Shown: positions 40,496 through 49,500 of the stretch, in pieces
How the letters are laid out: every line of letters begins with the position of its first letter
How positions within the stretch are numbered: the stretch's first letter is position 1
Source of the DNA: RGIG5579 sp045597125
GTDB taxonomy: Bacteria; Bacillota; Clostridia; Oscillospirales; SIG627
Direction: 5' to 3'
DNA length: 53,110 nucleotides
NCBI GenBank assembly: GCA_045597125.1
Contig: JAZODR010000039.1
Span: 1-53,110, forward strand
Translations under genes and position numbers: made by a program
Notes under the pieces: model-generated
What the model saw: only the letters and a program-made list of their open reading frames with translations
The model's database searches: none
What the model was told of the DNA's origin: nothing

Positions 40496-42172
40496 TTATA
40501 AAAGATTGTACAATCTTTTATAATACAACTCATTTTTCTCAACGGAATTCTTTTTCACTAAATATAGTTGTAAAATATCTTTTAACTGCTCATTTGTATT
40601 ACTTTCAACAGCTACCATATCGGTAGAAGATTCTGATAATACTTTTAACAAAAGCTTTTTATCTTCCGAAGAGAGATTGTTATACATTTTTTTCCAGACG
40701 ATAGATAATCCAATGTTATCAAAATAATTTCTAAAGCGAATGAAATCATCTGGCATAGAGAGAATTTCTATAAATTCTTCTGGCGTTGTACCATAAGCAC
40801 GTTCGAAAAAGTCCTTTTCTTTAGCAACTACCCCGGATGTGACATTCAAAATAATATTTATTGCCCTAAGATATTTTTTACACCAAAATTCACCAACGTA
40901 ATTTCTATCGATTTCTTCAATAGACGCATACTTCATAGGAAATGAAAATAGACTAACTTTTTTATCCTTATGTCTTTGGCAGAAATCTATATTTATAGAT
41001 AAGCGAGTCCAAAGATCTTCGGGCTTGTCCTTATAGTTGAACAATAAATAATTTGAAAAATCTTTTATTCCGTATTTAGCCGCATTTTCTAGTGCTGTTA
41101 AATACACTTCTTTCGTTTCTAGGTGGTCAAAAGCGATTCTGCAAGGTTTTACTGCCAAACGTGACATTATTTCTGCTTTCTTTTCTGTGAAAAGTCTTGC
41201 ATCAAGGCCCTGGTTAAAATCAATATATCTTTTTATTTTATGATAATTATATCTGCTAAAAAAGTTAGATATGTACTCTTTATTGTTAAGGATAGTTCGA
41301 ACAAAAACTTCATCATTGTTGGCGTCTATTAAATCTATGATATTTTGCAATTTCGATTTATCTTCTGTGTTTATGCGATTAAAATTAATAGACTTGAATT
41401 CTTTTTTTATTCTTGTGAGCAAATTATTGTAACTTTTACCTATACTAATTCTTGAAGCCAAGCTTTCCAAAAAGTATGGCATATTACTGTTTTTCTGACA
41501 GGTGTTGTTTTTACTACCAAAACCTAACGATTCTATGGTGGCTACATTTTCTTCAAATTTTGTTGAATATAAGATGTTGTTATCCATTATCAACAGGTTT
41601 CTCTTAATTCCAAAATGTTGGTCGACACGCTTAATTTGTTCTTCTAAATTAGGACAATCGTAAAAATTGGGTTCTAGCGTTTTCACTGCACAAAAACTGC
41701 ATTTTCGTGGACATCCTCTAGATGTATATATAAAATAACTATCAGCAGCAGGATAATCATATTCTATATCCCAAAGAATATCATAATCAAGAGGTAAAAC
41801 GTCGATATTGACATTATCAGAGAAACCTAACACACTTGAAGATGTTAATTGGCCAGTAAGAATATTAATATCAGGAATTTCTTGCTTGAATTTCTCTGGC
41901 ATAATAGTTGCAGCAATACCACCAACAAAAATGTTTTTTAAGCCCAATATTGAAGCGTAGTACTTTATTGATTTGATACACATATCAAAATCAAATGTAA
42001 ACAATGTGGTTATAAATACCTTATTGAAAGTAATAACTTCGTTTTTTGGTAGTAAACCTTTATGAAATTGTACAAAATCTCCCTTACTTTTGTAATATGA
42101 AGAAATTTTCATCAATCCGATTGGAGGATACTTGTTTTTATAATTTGGCTCAACAAGCAATATTCTTTCCAT
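40496..42172 (-). CDS. Radical SAM protein with N-terminal B12-binding-like domain
   Basis: A 558-residue protein. The N-terminal 125 residues (ILLVEPNYKNKYPPIGLMKI followed by SYYKSKG) follow the cobalamin-binding-like Rossmann pattern seen in many B12-radical SAM enzymes. The radical SAM cluster motif is RGCPRKCSFC (Cys154, Cys158, Cys161; CxxxCxxC). The rest includes a TIM-barrel-like region (residues 290-400, with YIDFNQGLDARLF and the strand CRIAFDHLETKEV) and a helical C-terminus. The enzyme would use SAM to generate a radical; its substrate is unknown. It is last in a three-gene minus-strand operon, 55 bases after the Hsp90-like ATPase gene. I start at 42172, after GGTGA; a frame to 42208 is less likely. 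The region is strongly AT-rich. Confidence 0.86.
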   Translation of the reverse strand: MERILLVEPNYKNKYPPIGLMKISSYYKSKGDFVQFHKGLLPKNEVITFNKVFITTLFTFDFDMCIKSIKYYASILGLKNIFVGGIAATIMPEKFKQEIPDINILTGQLTSSSVLGFSDNVNIDVLPLDYDILWDIEYDYPAADSYFIYTSRGCPRKCSFCAVKTLEPNFYDCPNLEEQIKRVDQHFGIKRNLLIMDNNILYSTKFEENVATIESLGFGSKNNTCQKNSNMPYFLESLASRISIGKSYNNLLTRIKKEFKSINFNRINTEDKSKLQNIIDLIDANNDEVFVRTILNNKEYISNFFSRYNYHKIKRYIDFNQGLDARLFTEKKAEIMSRLAVKPCRIAFDHLETKEVYLTALENAAKYGIKDFSNYLLFNYKDKPEDLWTRLSINIDFCQRHKDKKVSLFSFPMKYASIEEIDRNYVGEFWCKKYLRAINIILNVTSGVVAKEKDFFERAYGTTPEEFIEILSMPDDFIRFRNYFDNIGLSIVWKKMYNNLSSEDKKLLLKVLSESSTDMVAVESNTNEQLKDILQLYLVKKNSVEKNELYYKRLYNLL

Positions 42173-42227
42173 AATAATCACCATCAATAAGTCTACCATG
42201 AAGCGCATGGATTTGTAAAGAGTTTTT

Positions 42228-43697
42228 TTAGTTAGCTACAAACCATGTTTTAAAATCATCAAAGCACGTATCAAAATTAAAGTTATCTGTTTGGCTCAAA
42301 TAATCCTTAATACAGTCATTGATTTCCCTTGCAATTTTGTTTTTTACCTGTCTTTTTTGCTCTGTTTTAGATAAAAACTCAAATCCAAGCGGTTCTGAAG
42401 TTATTTCTTTGATTTCTACATAAACTTCATCATTAGCCAAAATTTGTAATTGATGTAACGCTTTTTGACGCTTTGCTTCTACTGCTTCTGTAGCCAACTC
42501 TTCACTCTTTAAAGCGGATGCGTATTTTGATAAAGCATATCTAGTATCATAGATATTATCGACCATTGCAGCTGTGAATTCTAAAAAGTTTATGGCATCT
42601 TGGTCTGTCATTTCAATAAAAGTACGTCTCGCATTGGCCGAAATATTAACTTTATCAACAATATAAATAATCACACCCATCCCGCGTACTGATTGAATGA
42701 GTTCATATAACCCATGTGATGTAAATCCATATTGCTGAAGAGCAGGAATTAATTCATTTTCATCACACAACAACATATTATCAATATAAATACGTATTCC
42801 AGAAAAAGGATTTTTTTTATCTAATTCAATTTTTTCGTTTGAAAAAGATTGAATACAGATAGCATATTTATCTAATTTACTTTTGCACAAATAAGTCCTA
42901 AACATATTCTTTTTTAATGGTCTATATAACTGTTTTCCATTATAAAAGATACTATAGGATTTTGCAGCCACTAGAGAATTATTTTCAAATGTTGGCCCAG
43001 CACTAAGCCATTTAAACAAGGAGGCGTATTTATTATCTTCTAACAATTCATTTTCAAAAGGTACTGGCAATAACCAAGATAAATCATTAGAAAACTCTTT
43101 TTCTTTTATTGTATTTTTTAATATAACTGAAATATCTTCTAATATTACAAGAAAGCCAGTATCTCTATTTTCGAAAATATCTTGATATTGACCAACATTA
43201 TCAAAAATAGATTCTATGGAGGCAATTTCCTCTGAAATGCCAATTAATTCCATTAGCTCATTAAAAGAAAGATTATTATAATTTTCGGTTTTTTGCAAAC
43301 GATTGTATTCAATGCAATCAATAGAGTACTCTTGAATTTTTTTGTTTTTAAAACTAAGAATATTGATAAATCTCAACTTATTACAGTACGATATACCTGA
43401 TAGCCTACCAATTCCTTTGTATCCTAAATTTGTTGTTTTAATTTTTGTTGAAAAAGCAATACTTTTCATCCGGCTAACAAACTTATTCTCATCAATTCCC
43501 ACACCATTGTCCAAAAAATACAGATTGCCGTTTTTTTCCCAAATCTTCGATGTTAAAGAATCCGTGTTGTTATCATCAACTAAAGACAAAGAATCAACAG
43601 AATTTTGAACATATTCTCTAAAAACCACAATTGGTTTGTCATATAATGACTCGGTTATGATATTCAATATACTTGCTCCAACATTAGATTTATTCAT
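42228..43697 (-). CDS. Hsp90-like (GHKL) ATPase
   Basis: A 489-residue protein. The N-terminal ATPase domain shows the GHKL boxes: FREYVQNSVDSL (N-box with Glu28 and Asn32), FLDNGVGI (G1) and GYKGIGRLSG (G2). The middle part and helical C-terminus (EELATEAVEAKRQKALHQLQ) do not match a known chaperone closely. It is shorter than HtpG and unrelated to it outside the ATP site. Proteins of this type act as ATP-driven clamps or sensors in MORC-like and phage-defence contexts. It lies between the cyclase-like gene (36-base gap) and the radical SAM gene. AGGAG lies 8 bases before the ATG. Confidence 0.87.
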   Translation of the reverse strand: MNKSNVGASILNIITESLYDKPIVVFREYVQNSVDSLSLVDDNNTDSLTSKIWEKNGNLYFLDNGVGIDENKFVSRMKSIAFSTKIKTTNLGYKGIGRLSGISYCNKLRFINILSFKNKKIQEYSIDCIEYNRLQKTENYNNLSFNELMELIGISEEIASIESIFDNVGQYQDIFENRDTGFLVILEDISVILKNTIKEKEFSNDLSWLLPVPFENELLEDNKYASLFKWLSAGPTFENNSLVAAKSYSIFYNGKQLYRPLKKNMFRTYLCKSKLDKYAICIQSFSNEKIELDKKNPFSGIRIYIDNMLLCDENELIPALQQYGFTSHGLYELIQSVRGMGVIIYIVDKVNISANARRTFIEMTDQDAINFLEFTAAMVDNIYDTRYALSKYASALKSEELATEAVEAKRQKALHQLQILANDEVYVEIKEITSEPLGFEFLSKTEQKRQVKNKIAREINDCIKDYLSQTDNFNFDTCFDDFKTWFVAN

Positions 43698-43733
43698 AGT
43701 TTTACACTCCTATAATATGTATTTCGATTTGAG

Positions 43734-44525
43734 TTATTCGTTTTCTTCGTTTGCCGATTCGATTAATTCGTTACAACTTTTTAATAAATAAGAGTACTTT
43801 TGATATAACTTGTCATTAAATTCAAAGTTCTCTTTATTAGCAGCAATATTCTTTTTAATTTCTAAAATCAAATCATAATTAATATTTAAAAATTCACCAT
43901 TAGGTATGCCTAGATCCTCGCCGATATCTTTATATATAGCATCAGAAAAAGGGTTAATAAACCAACGATCATTTTTTTCATCATAATCAAATTTCCATCC
44001 GTTAGGAGTCTTTTTAAATTTGTTTTTTGTTGCCTTATCAATAGCAATTCTTGGATGACAGGCAATATATTCCTCTAACGAAAAAGATTTAATTACGCAG
44101 TTGCCATAAAATTGATACGGTTTGTTTACAAATAAGTTCCCAGTGGAAATTCCTCCTCTAAAATAAACGCCTTGACTCATAGCATATATATTAAAATGCA
44201 AAAAAACGTTAATGAATCTTGTTAAATAGCCTAGATTATCAGTATAAAAATAGAGGCTATCAGACGTTTGACCAGCATAACAATTGTTGTTTTCCTCTCT
44301 TTTTAAAAATTGTATTTGAGAAACTAATAAATTAAAATATTCGAAAACGCTCTGTACATTTTCACTAAATTTTCCTTTTTGAAAAGTGTCTTTAAACCCA
44401 AGGACATCAATAAACACGAAATATGCTGTTTTAATTTCTCTATAACTTGTACCTATATCCGGTAATTTTATTCTTTTTGTTTTGGCAATTCCTGGCAACT
44501 CAACTGGAGGATTTTTATATTCCAT
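43734..44525 (-). CDS. Nucleotidyl-cyclase-like protein (class III cyclase fold, predicted)
   Basis: A 263-residue protein. The pattern of a class III cyclase is visible: AYFVFIDVLGFKD with Asp40 (first metal ligand), QTSDSLYFYTDN with Asp89 (second metal region) and FRGGISTGN with Arg123 (conserved R-G-G-I-x-x-G strand), then YGNCVIKSFSLEEYIACHP. This resembles cyclase-like proteins such as those of Pycsar defence. Active-site completeness and product are uncertain. First gene of the three-gene operon. I start at MEYKNPP (44525), 8 bases after AGGAG; the ATG at 44549 precedes the ribosome site. Confidence 0.7.
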   Translation of the reverse strand: MEYKNPPVELPGIAKTKRIKLPDIGTSYREIKTAYFVFIDVLGFKDTFQKGKFSENVQSVFEYFNLLVSQIQFLKREENNNCYAGQTSDSLYFYTDNLGYLTRFINVFLHFNIYAMSQGVYFRGGISTGNLFVNKPYQFYGNCVIKSFSLEEYIACHPRIAIDKATKNKFKKTPNGWKFDYDEKNDRWFINPFSDAIYKDIGEDLGIPNGEFLNINYDLILEIKKNIAANKENFEFNDKLYQKYSYLLKSCNELIESANEENE

Positions 44526-44561
44526 TTTTACAACTCCTAATTTTTCCATTATATTCGATTT

Positions 44562-44590
44562 ATTATATCATATTTTCCTTTTTTCGACAA
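44562..44590 (-). promoter_or_regulatory. Promoter of the cyclase-ATPase-radical SAM operon
   Basis: Minus strand TTGTCG (44585-44590), a 17-bp spacer and TATAAT (44562-44567), about 37 bases before the first start codon. It diverges from the HExxH gene. Confidence 0.7.
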
Positions 44591-44624
44591 CCCTATATAT
44601 TTACAAATATCCTAACTCTTTTGC

Positions 44625-44664
44625 TAAACTATAAGATTACAGTTTAACGTTTTTATGGTATAAT
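44625..44664 (+). promoter_or_regulatory. Promoter of the HExxH gene with a small inverted repeat
   Basis: TATAAT at 44659-44664 with an upstream TGG (extended -10). The inverted repeat TAAACT (44625-44630) / AGTTTA (44641-44646) covers the -35 region and lies between the two divergent promoters, so it could be a shared operator. Confidence 0.45.
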
Positions 44665-44707
44665 TATTAAAAAATGTTATAATGCATTATAAGGAGAATA
44701 GGAATAC

Positions 44708-45454
44708 ATGAGTGATAATATAGCAAAAACAATTAAAAGCTTAGAACTTGATTATATGAAATTTATGGGTATAAAGGATTTCCCGAATTATTGTTTAACT
44801 ACAAAAGAATTATCTCAGTGTGCTATAGATGCTAAAGGTTTTGAATCTGTTGCATCGGTAAATTATACAGCTGACAGTGATACTCATTCCCTTTGCGTTA
44901 GTTCAAATTTGTTAATATCTAGTCATCTGCTATTTCATGAGTTTACACATATACTAGACACAGAAATGTATGCAAAACAAGATAAGATAAAACATGCGTT
45001 TATTTATGGATTTACTGAATACCATGCATCACAAATTGGGTTCTTGCAACTATTAGGAGCAAAAAGCAAGGACGACATAATTTCATTTTCTATGAATGAT
45101 AAAATTGAAAGCTTTTCTATAACCACAAGTGTACTTGATTACATAATGACAAAACAAAATCTTGCAATTGAATTATTTCAACGAAATGAATTTAAAACCG
45201 ATTTTGCAACTTTTAGTACGGCTATAGGCGTTCTTCATAATTATTGGGGCTTACGATCCATTTGCGAAATGTATGCTATTGATTACGAAGAAGTGATTAA
45301 AAATGATGCTTTTTTAAACGTTATGTCATCTTTTCACTTTGCTAAACTAAATAATCTTATGCACGGATGGTTTGATGGTAAAAAAATTGATGAGTGTATG
45401 GCCGTATATGCAACAGTTATTAATAACCTAATAAGTTCATTTGGTTTAATATAG
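44708..45454 (+). CDS. Putative zinc metallopeptidase (HExxH motif)
   Basis: A 248-residue protein. SSHLLFHEFTHILDTE contains HEFTH (His77, Glu78, His81), a zinc metallopeptidase motif. Glu104 in YGFTEYHASQ could be the third ligand as in gluzincins (H-E-x-x-H plus E about 23 residues later). The chain is otherwise helical, with no signal peptide, so it probably works in the cytoplasm. It diverges from the cyclase-ATPase-radical SAM operon with a 182-bp gap, and could be its regulator or protease effector. Family not recognised. AAGGAG precedes the ATG. Confidence 0.72.
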   Translation: MSDNIAKTIKSLELDYMKFMGIKDFPNYCLTTKELSQCAIDAKGFESVASVNYTADSDTHSLCVSSNLLISSHLLFHEFTHILDTEMYAKQDKIKHAFIYGFTEYHASQIGFLQLLGAKSKDDIISFSMNDKIESFSITTSVLDYIMTKQNLAIELFQRNEFKTDFATFSTAIGVLHNYWGLRSICEMYAIDYEEVIKNDAFLNVMSSFHFAKLNNLMHGWFDGKKIDECMAVYATVINNLISSFGLI

Positions 45455-45495
45455 TTTTCAAAAATTGCTTTTCGGTATCTCTTATTAATTAAATT

Positions 45496-45595
45496 AATGT
45501 TTTCTTGAAAGTCGTATTTTTATGTTCCTTATATTATCTCAAAACAAAAATTGCCCAAATAATGTAAAATAATGTTGGGCACAGGAGGTAATATT
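45496..45595 (+). repeat. Recombinase 5' region shared with the left copy (inverted)
   Basis: About 95 bases upstream of the right recombinase match, with substitutions, the reverse complement of 799-898. Shared segments include TTCTTGAAAGTC, TTATGTTCCTTATATTATCT and GTTGGGCACAGGAGGTAATA. TTGAAA followed about 18 bases later by TATATT is the likely recombinase promoter in both. The homology stops at about base 45496/899, which marks the edge of the duplicated unit. Confidence 0.75.
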
Positions 45596-46204
45596 ATGGG
45601 AAATATTTATGGTTATGTGAGAGTATCGAGTATCGATCAAAACGAAGACAGGCAACTTATTATTATGGAAGAAAACAATGTGCCGACTAATAATATTTAT
45701 ATTGATAAGCAGTCGGGCAAGGATTTTGAGCGGCCGCAATATAAAAAACTAGTTAAAAAATTAAAGTCTGGAGATTTACTCTACATACTAAGCATAGACC
45801 GCTTGGGTCGCAATTACGAAGATATTCAAAAGCAGTGGCGAATACTCACGAAAGATATTGGAATAGATATCTGTGTTATTGATATGCCGTTGCTTGACAC
45901 GAGAAACGGAAAAGACTTAATGGGGACATTTATTGCTGACCTTGTCTTGCAGATACTTTCTTTTGTGGCACAAAGCGAACGCGAAAATATAAAGAAACGA
46001 CAAGCGCAAGGTATCGCTGCCGCAAAAGCAAGGGGTGTTAAGTTTGGCAGACCGGAATCTCCGGTTCCGATCGAATTTGATGAATTAATAAAAAAGTGGG
46101 AGAAAAAGCAATTATCTCTTGAACAGGTATTGGCAATCTGTAATATGAGTGAAGCTACATTTTATCGTCGCTTGCGTGAGCACAGAATACTGAGAAATAA
46201 ATAA
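45596..46204 (+). CDS. Small serine recombinase, Hin/Pin DNA-invertase type (right copy)
   Basis: A 202-residue invertase. The N-terminal catalytic domain (YGYVRVSSIDQNEDRQ, LSIDRLGRN, FVAQSERENIKKRQAQGI) is nearly identical to that of the left copy at 193-798, while the C-terminal HTH (about residues 165-202, SLEQVLAICNMSEATFYRRL) differs. AGGAGG is well placed before the ATG at 45596; a longer frame to 45572 is rejected. Six bases after its stop come two hix-like sites separated by 130 bp, then the cohesin/dockerin operon. I infer it flips that promoter segment. Confidence 0.92.
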   Translation: MGNIYGYVRVSSIDQNEDRQLIIMEENNVPTNNIYIDKQSGKDFERPQYKKLVKKLKSGDLLYILSIDRLGRNYEDIQKQWRILTKDIGIDICVIDMPLLDTRNGKDLMGTFIADLVLQILSFVAQSERENIKKRQAQGIAAAKARGVKFGRPESPVPIEFDELIKKWEKKQLSLEQVLAICNMSEATFYRRLREHRILRNK

Positions 46205-46209
46205 AATGA

Positions 46210-46235
46210 CTCTCAAAAGGTGTACCTTTTGAGAG
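46210..46235. repeat. Hix-like crossover site 3 (proximal, right inverton)
   Basis: Arms CTCTCAAAAGGT and ACCTTTTGAGAG around centre GT, a 12-2-12 palindrome. With outer bases AAAATGA/TCATTTT it forms a 19-bp stem, so it may double as the recombinase terminator. The core TCAAAAGGT is shared with the left sites. Confidence 0.72.
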
Positions 46236-46252
46236 TCATTTTATTCTATGGT

Positions 46253-46281
46253 ATTTTATCATAAATGAAAAGAAAATGCAA
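46253..46281 (-). promoter_or_regulatory. Promoter inside the right invertible segment, facing the recombinase (OFF)
   Basis: On the minus strand: TTGCAT (46276-46281), a 17-bp spacer and TAAAAT (46253-46258). In this orientation it reads back into the 3' end of the recombinase gene. After inversion between 46210-46235 and 46366-46391 it would read toward the cohesin/dockerin genes. I find no competing good promoter for that operon between 46392 and 46534. Confidence 0.62.
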
Positions 46282-46365
46282 GTACTTTTAAGAAAAAATC
46301 GAATTTTTGAAGATATTTATTTAATGATAACTGAAAAGCAATTCCTTACCTGTTAAAAACGGCCA

Positions 46366-46391
46366 TTATCAAAAGGTACACCATTTGATAA
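46366..46391. repeat. Hix-like crossover site 4 (distal, right inverton)
   Basis: Arms TTATCAAAAGGT and ACCATTTGATAA (one mismatch between arms) around centre AC. The first nine bases TTATCAAAA equal the half site of classical hix sites. Its centre is complementary in orientation to the GT of the site at 46210-46235, as inversion requires. Confidence 0.72.
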
Positions 46392-46534
46392 TTGTCATTT
46401 TGTCGCAAAAAATAGCCCTATATTAACGGGAAATCAGGAGTTGTTGAATTTTGTGCTTTTTTATTGTGTTACCACGCGGACATCCTCGAACTTGTATCAA
46501 ATGTAAAAACAAAAACTAATAAGGAGAAAAAATT
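46392..46534 (+). other. Leader region of the surface operon
   Basis: A 143-base AT-rich stretch between the distal crossover site and the first surface gene. It has the ribosome site AAGGAG at its end and no near-consensus sigma-A promoter. It would be the untranslated leader when the invertible promoter is ON. Confidence 0.5.
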
Positions 46535-49500
46535 ATGAAGAGACATTTTTCTAAAATCTTTGCGATGCTTTTAGTATTATCAATGCTCTTAACACAGCTT
46601 ATAATACCTGCATCTGCATTAGAAGCAACGAAATGTGAATGTGATCCTGCAACACGTACAGGAACTGTAACAGGCGAAGTTGCTCCTACATGCGCAAACT
46701 TTGGATACAAAGTATATGAATGTGACGAATGCCACGGAACATATGCTGAACTTACCGCTGTGCCTACAGGTGCACATGATTACGTAAATCATGATGCTCA
46801 GGCTCCCACCTGTACTGAAATTGGTTGGGATGCTTACAGAACCTGTAACACATGCGATTTAAACGAATATGTGGAAATTCCTGCTACAGGACATTCCCAC
46901 GATGCAGTAGTAACCAATCCTACCTGTACCGAGCAAGGTTATACCACCCACACTTGCCCCGATTGTGCTGATACTTATGTAGATACATATGTAGATGCAT
47001 TAGGTCATACCGCAAGCAGTGAGGTTGAAGAAAACCGTGTTGAGGCTGATTGTGAAAACAATGGCTCATATGACACTGTTATCTACTGCGCTGTATGTGG
47101 AGAGGAATTTGTTCGTGCTTCACACACAATTACTGCTACAGGCCACGACTACCAAGAGACTGGTAGACAGGATGCTACTTGTGTTGTAGACGGCTACATC
47201 GATTACGAGTGTACTGTATGTCACGAAACCAAGATAGAAACAATCGCGTGTGTTGGACATCACGATTATGACAAGCAGGTAATCGGCGCTACTTGTGAAG
47301 ACGCCGAAACTGTAAGATATACTTGTAAGGTATGTTCCTTCACTTTCGATGAGGCTGTTGGAGAACCTCTTCAACACATTCACGGAGAGGCTGTTAAAGA
47401 AAACATTATTGCCGCTGATTGCGTAAACCCTGGTTCTTATGATTCCGTTATTTACTGCGATGTATGTGATGCAGAACTCAGCCGTGAAAATGTTGTAGTT
47501 GATCCTCTTGGTCACACCGAGACAACTGATAGCGCTATTGCTCCCACTTGTACTGAAACCGGTCTTACAGAAGGTAAGCATTGCTCTGTATGTGATACTA
47601 TTATTGAGGCTCAGCAGGTAGTAAATGCTCTTGGACACGACTACGTTCCTACTGTAACAGCTCCTACTTGTTCTGCACAAGGTTACACTACCCACGATTG
47701 TTCACGTTGCGACGATTCATACGTTGACAGCTATGTTGATCCTAATCCTCTTTCTCATAGAGGCGTAATTACTAAAGACGAAGTTAAGGCAACCTGTACC
47801 GAAACAGGTCTTACCTTCCAAATCGAATGCGGCGATTGCCACATTGTTTTAGCAGCACAAAAGACAACTCCGATTGATCCTGATAATCATAATTATATAG
47901 ATGTAGTTACTGAAGCTACTTGTTTAAATGATGGATTCACTACTCACACTTGTTCGCGTTGTAATGATACATATGAGGATGCTTTTGTAGATGCTTTAGG
48001 TCATGATGAAGTTGCTCACGAAGCTAAAGCTGCAACTTGTACTGAAATGGGTTGGGATGCTTATGTTACCTGCTCAAGATGTGACTATACCACTTACAAT
48101 GAGTTAGCTGCTCTCGGTCATTCTTATGATGCAGTAGTAACCGATCCTACTTGTACCGAAGAAGGTTACACAACTCACACCTGCTCAACTTGCGGTGATG
48201 TTTATGTTGATACCGTTGTTGATGCATTAGGTCACTACGACTGCTTGACATTAGGTATTGTAGAGTCAAAATGTACCGAAGAAGGCTACACTGTTAAGAA
48301 GTGCCTCATTTGTGATGAAGTCTTCAAAGATAACTTTGTTGATGCACTCGGTCACGATTTAACACAGCATGACGCTAAGGCTCCTACCTGTACCGAAATC
48401 GGTTGGGACGCATACGAGGATTGCTCAAGATGTGATTATACTACTTACAACGAATTAGCCGCTCTTGACCACGATATGCTTGATGTAGAAGCTAAAGCAC
48501 CTACATGCACCGAGATTGGTTGGGACGCATATACAGATTGTTCTAGATGTGATCACATCGAAAATTATAACGAGTTGGCAGCACTCGGTCATGATTTAAC
48601 ACAGCATGACGCACAGGCTCCCACATGTACTGAAATTGGTTGGGACGCTTATGAAGACTGCTCAAGATGTGACTATACCACTTACAACGAATTAGCTGCT
48701 CTTGGTCATGATTTAACACAGCATGATGCTAAGGCTCCTACCTGTACCGAAATTGGTTGGGATGCATATGAAGATTGCTCCAGATGTGATCATACTACTT
48801 ATAATGAGTTGGCTGCACTTGGCCACACCGAAGTTATCGACGAAGCTGTTGCTCCTACTTACGACACTACAGGTCTTACCGAAGGTAAGCATTGCTCCGT
48901 TTGTGATGAAGTACTCGTTGCACAGAATGAAATTGCTGCATTAAATGAAGAGATAACCTTTACTTATGAAGCAATTGGTATCAATGGTAGTGATGTGGCT
49001 GTAAATTCCGGTTATATTACACTTAATGTTTATATGAATGTTAACAGTGATATTGCAAGACTTTATGGTCTTAACTTTGCTATCGGCTTCAATCAGAATC
49101 TTACTTTGGTAAATGTTGAGGGTAAGGTATTTGATGTAACTGCTAACACATATATTGATGCAGCAAACAGCTCATATGTTGTTGCACTTGCACAAAACAT
49201 GGGATACAACTATGTTGATAAAAAATTCGAAAAAGGCGAATATCTTTTTGCAACTCTCACTTTCAAGGTTGATCAAGACTTTACTGGCGTTGCAGACTTC
49301 ACTGTAGTTCCCGGTGTTGCTGCTCGTAACGACGATGATGCTTATATCAATGAATTGATAGTTGATTTTGGCACAGAAGCAGGTATTAACGTTGTAACAC
49401 TTGGTGATGCTGATGGTAACGGTGTTATTGATTCTGCTGATACCATGAATTTTGCTAAATGGTATAATTCTGCAGACGCAGCAGAAGGCGTTTACGAAAC

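Noticed and set aside
193..46204. A single large mobile element bounded by the two recombinase genes
   Set aside because: The interval holds essential single-copy genes (ribosomal proteins, nusG, secE, trmD, tRNA-Leu), so it cannot be one transferable element; two separate invertons fit better.
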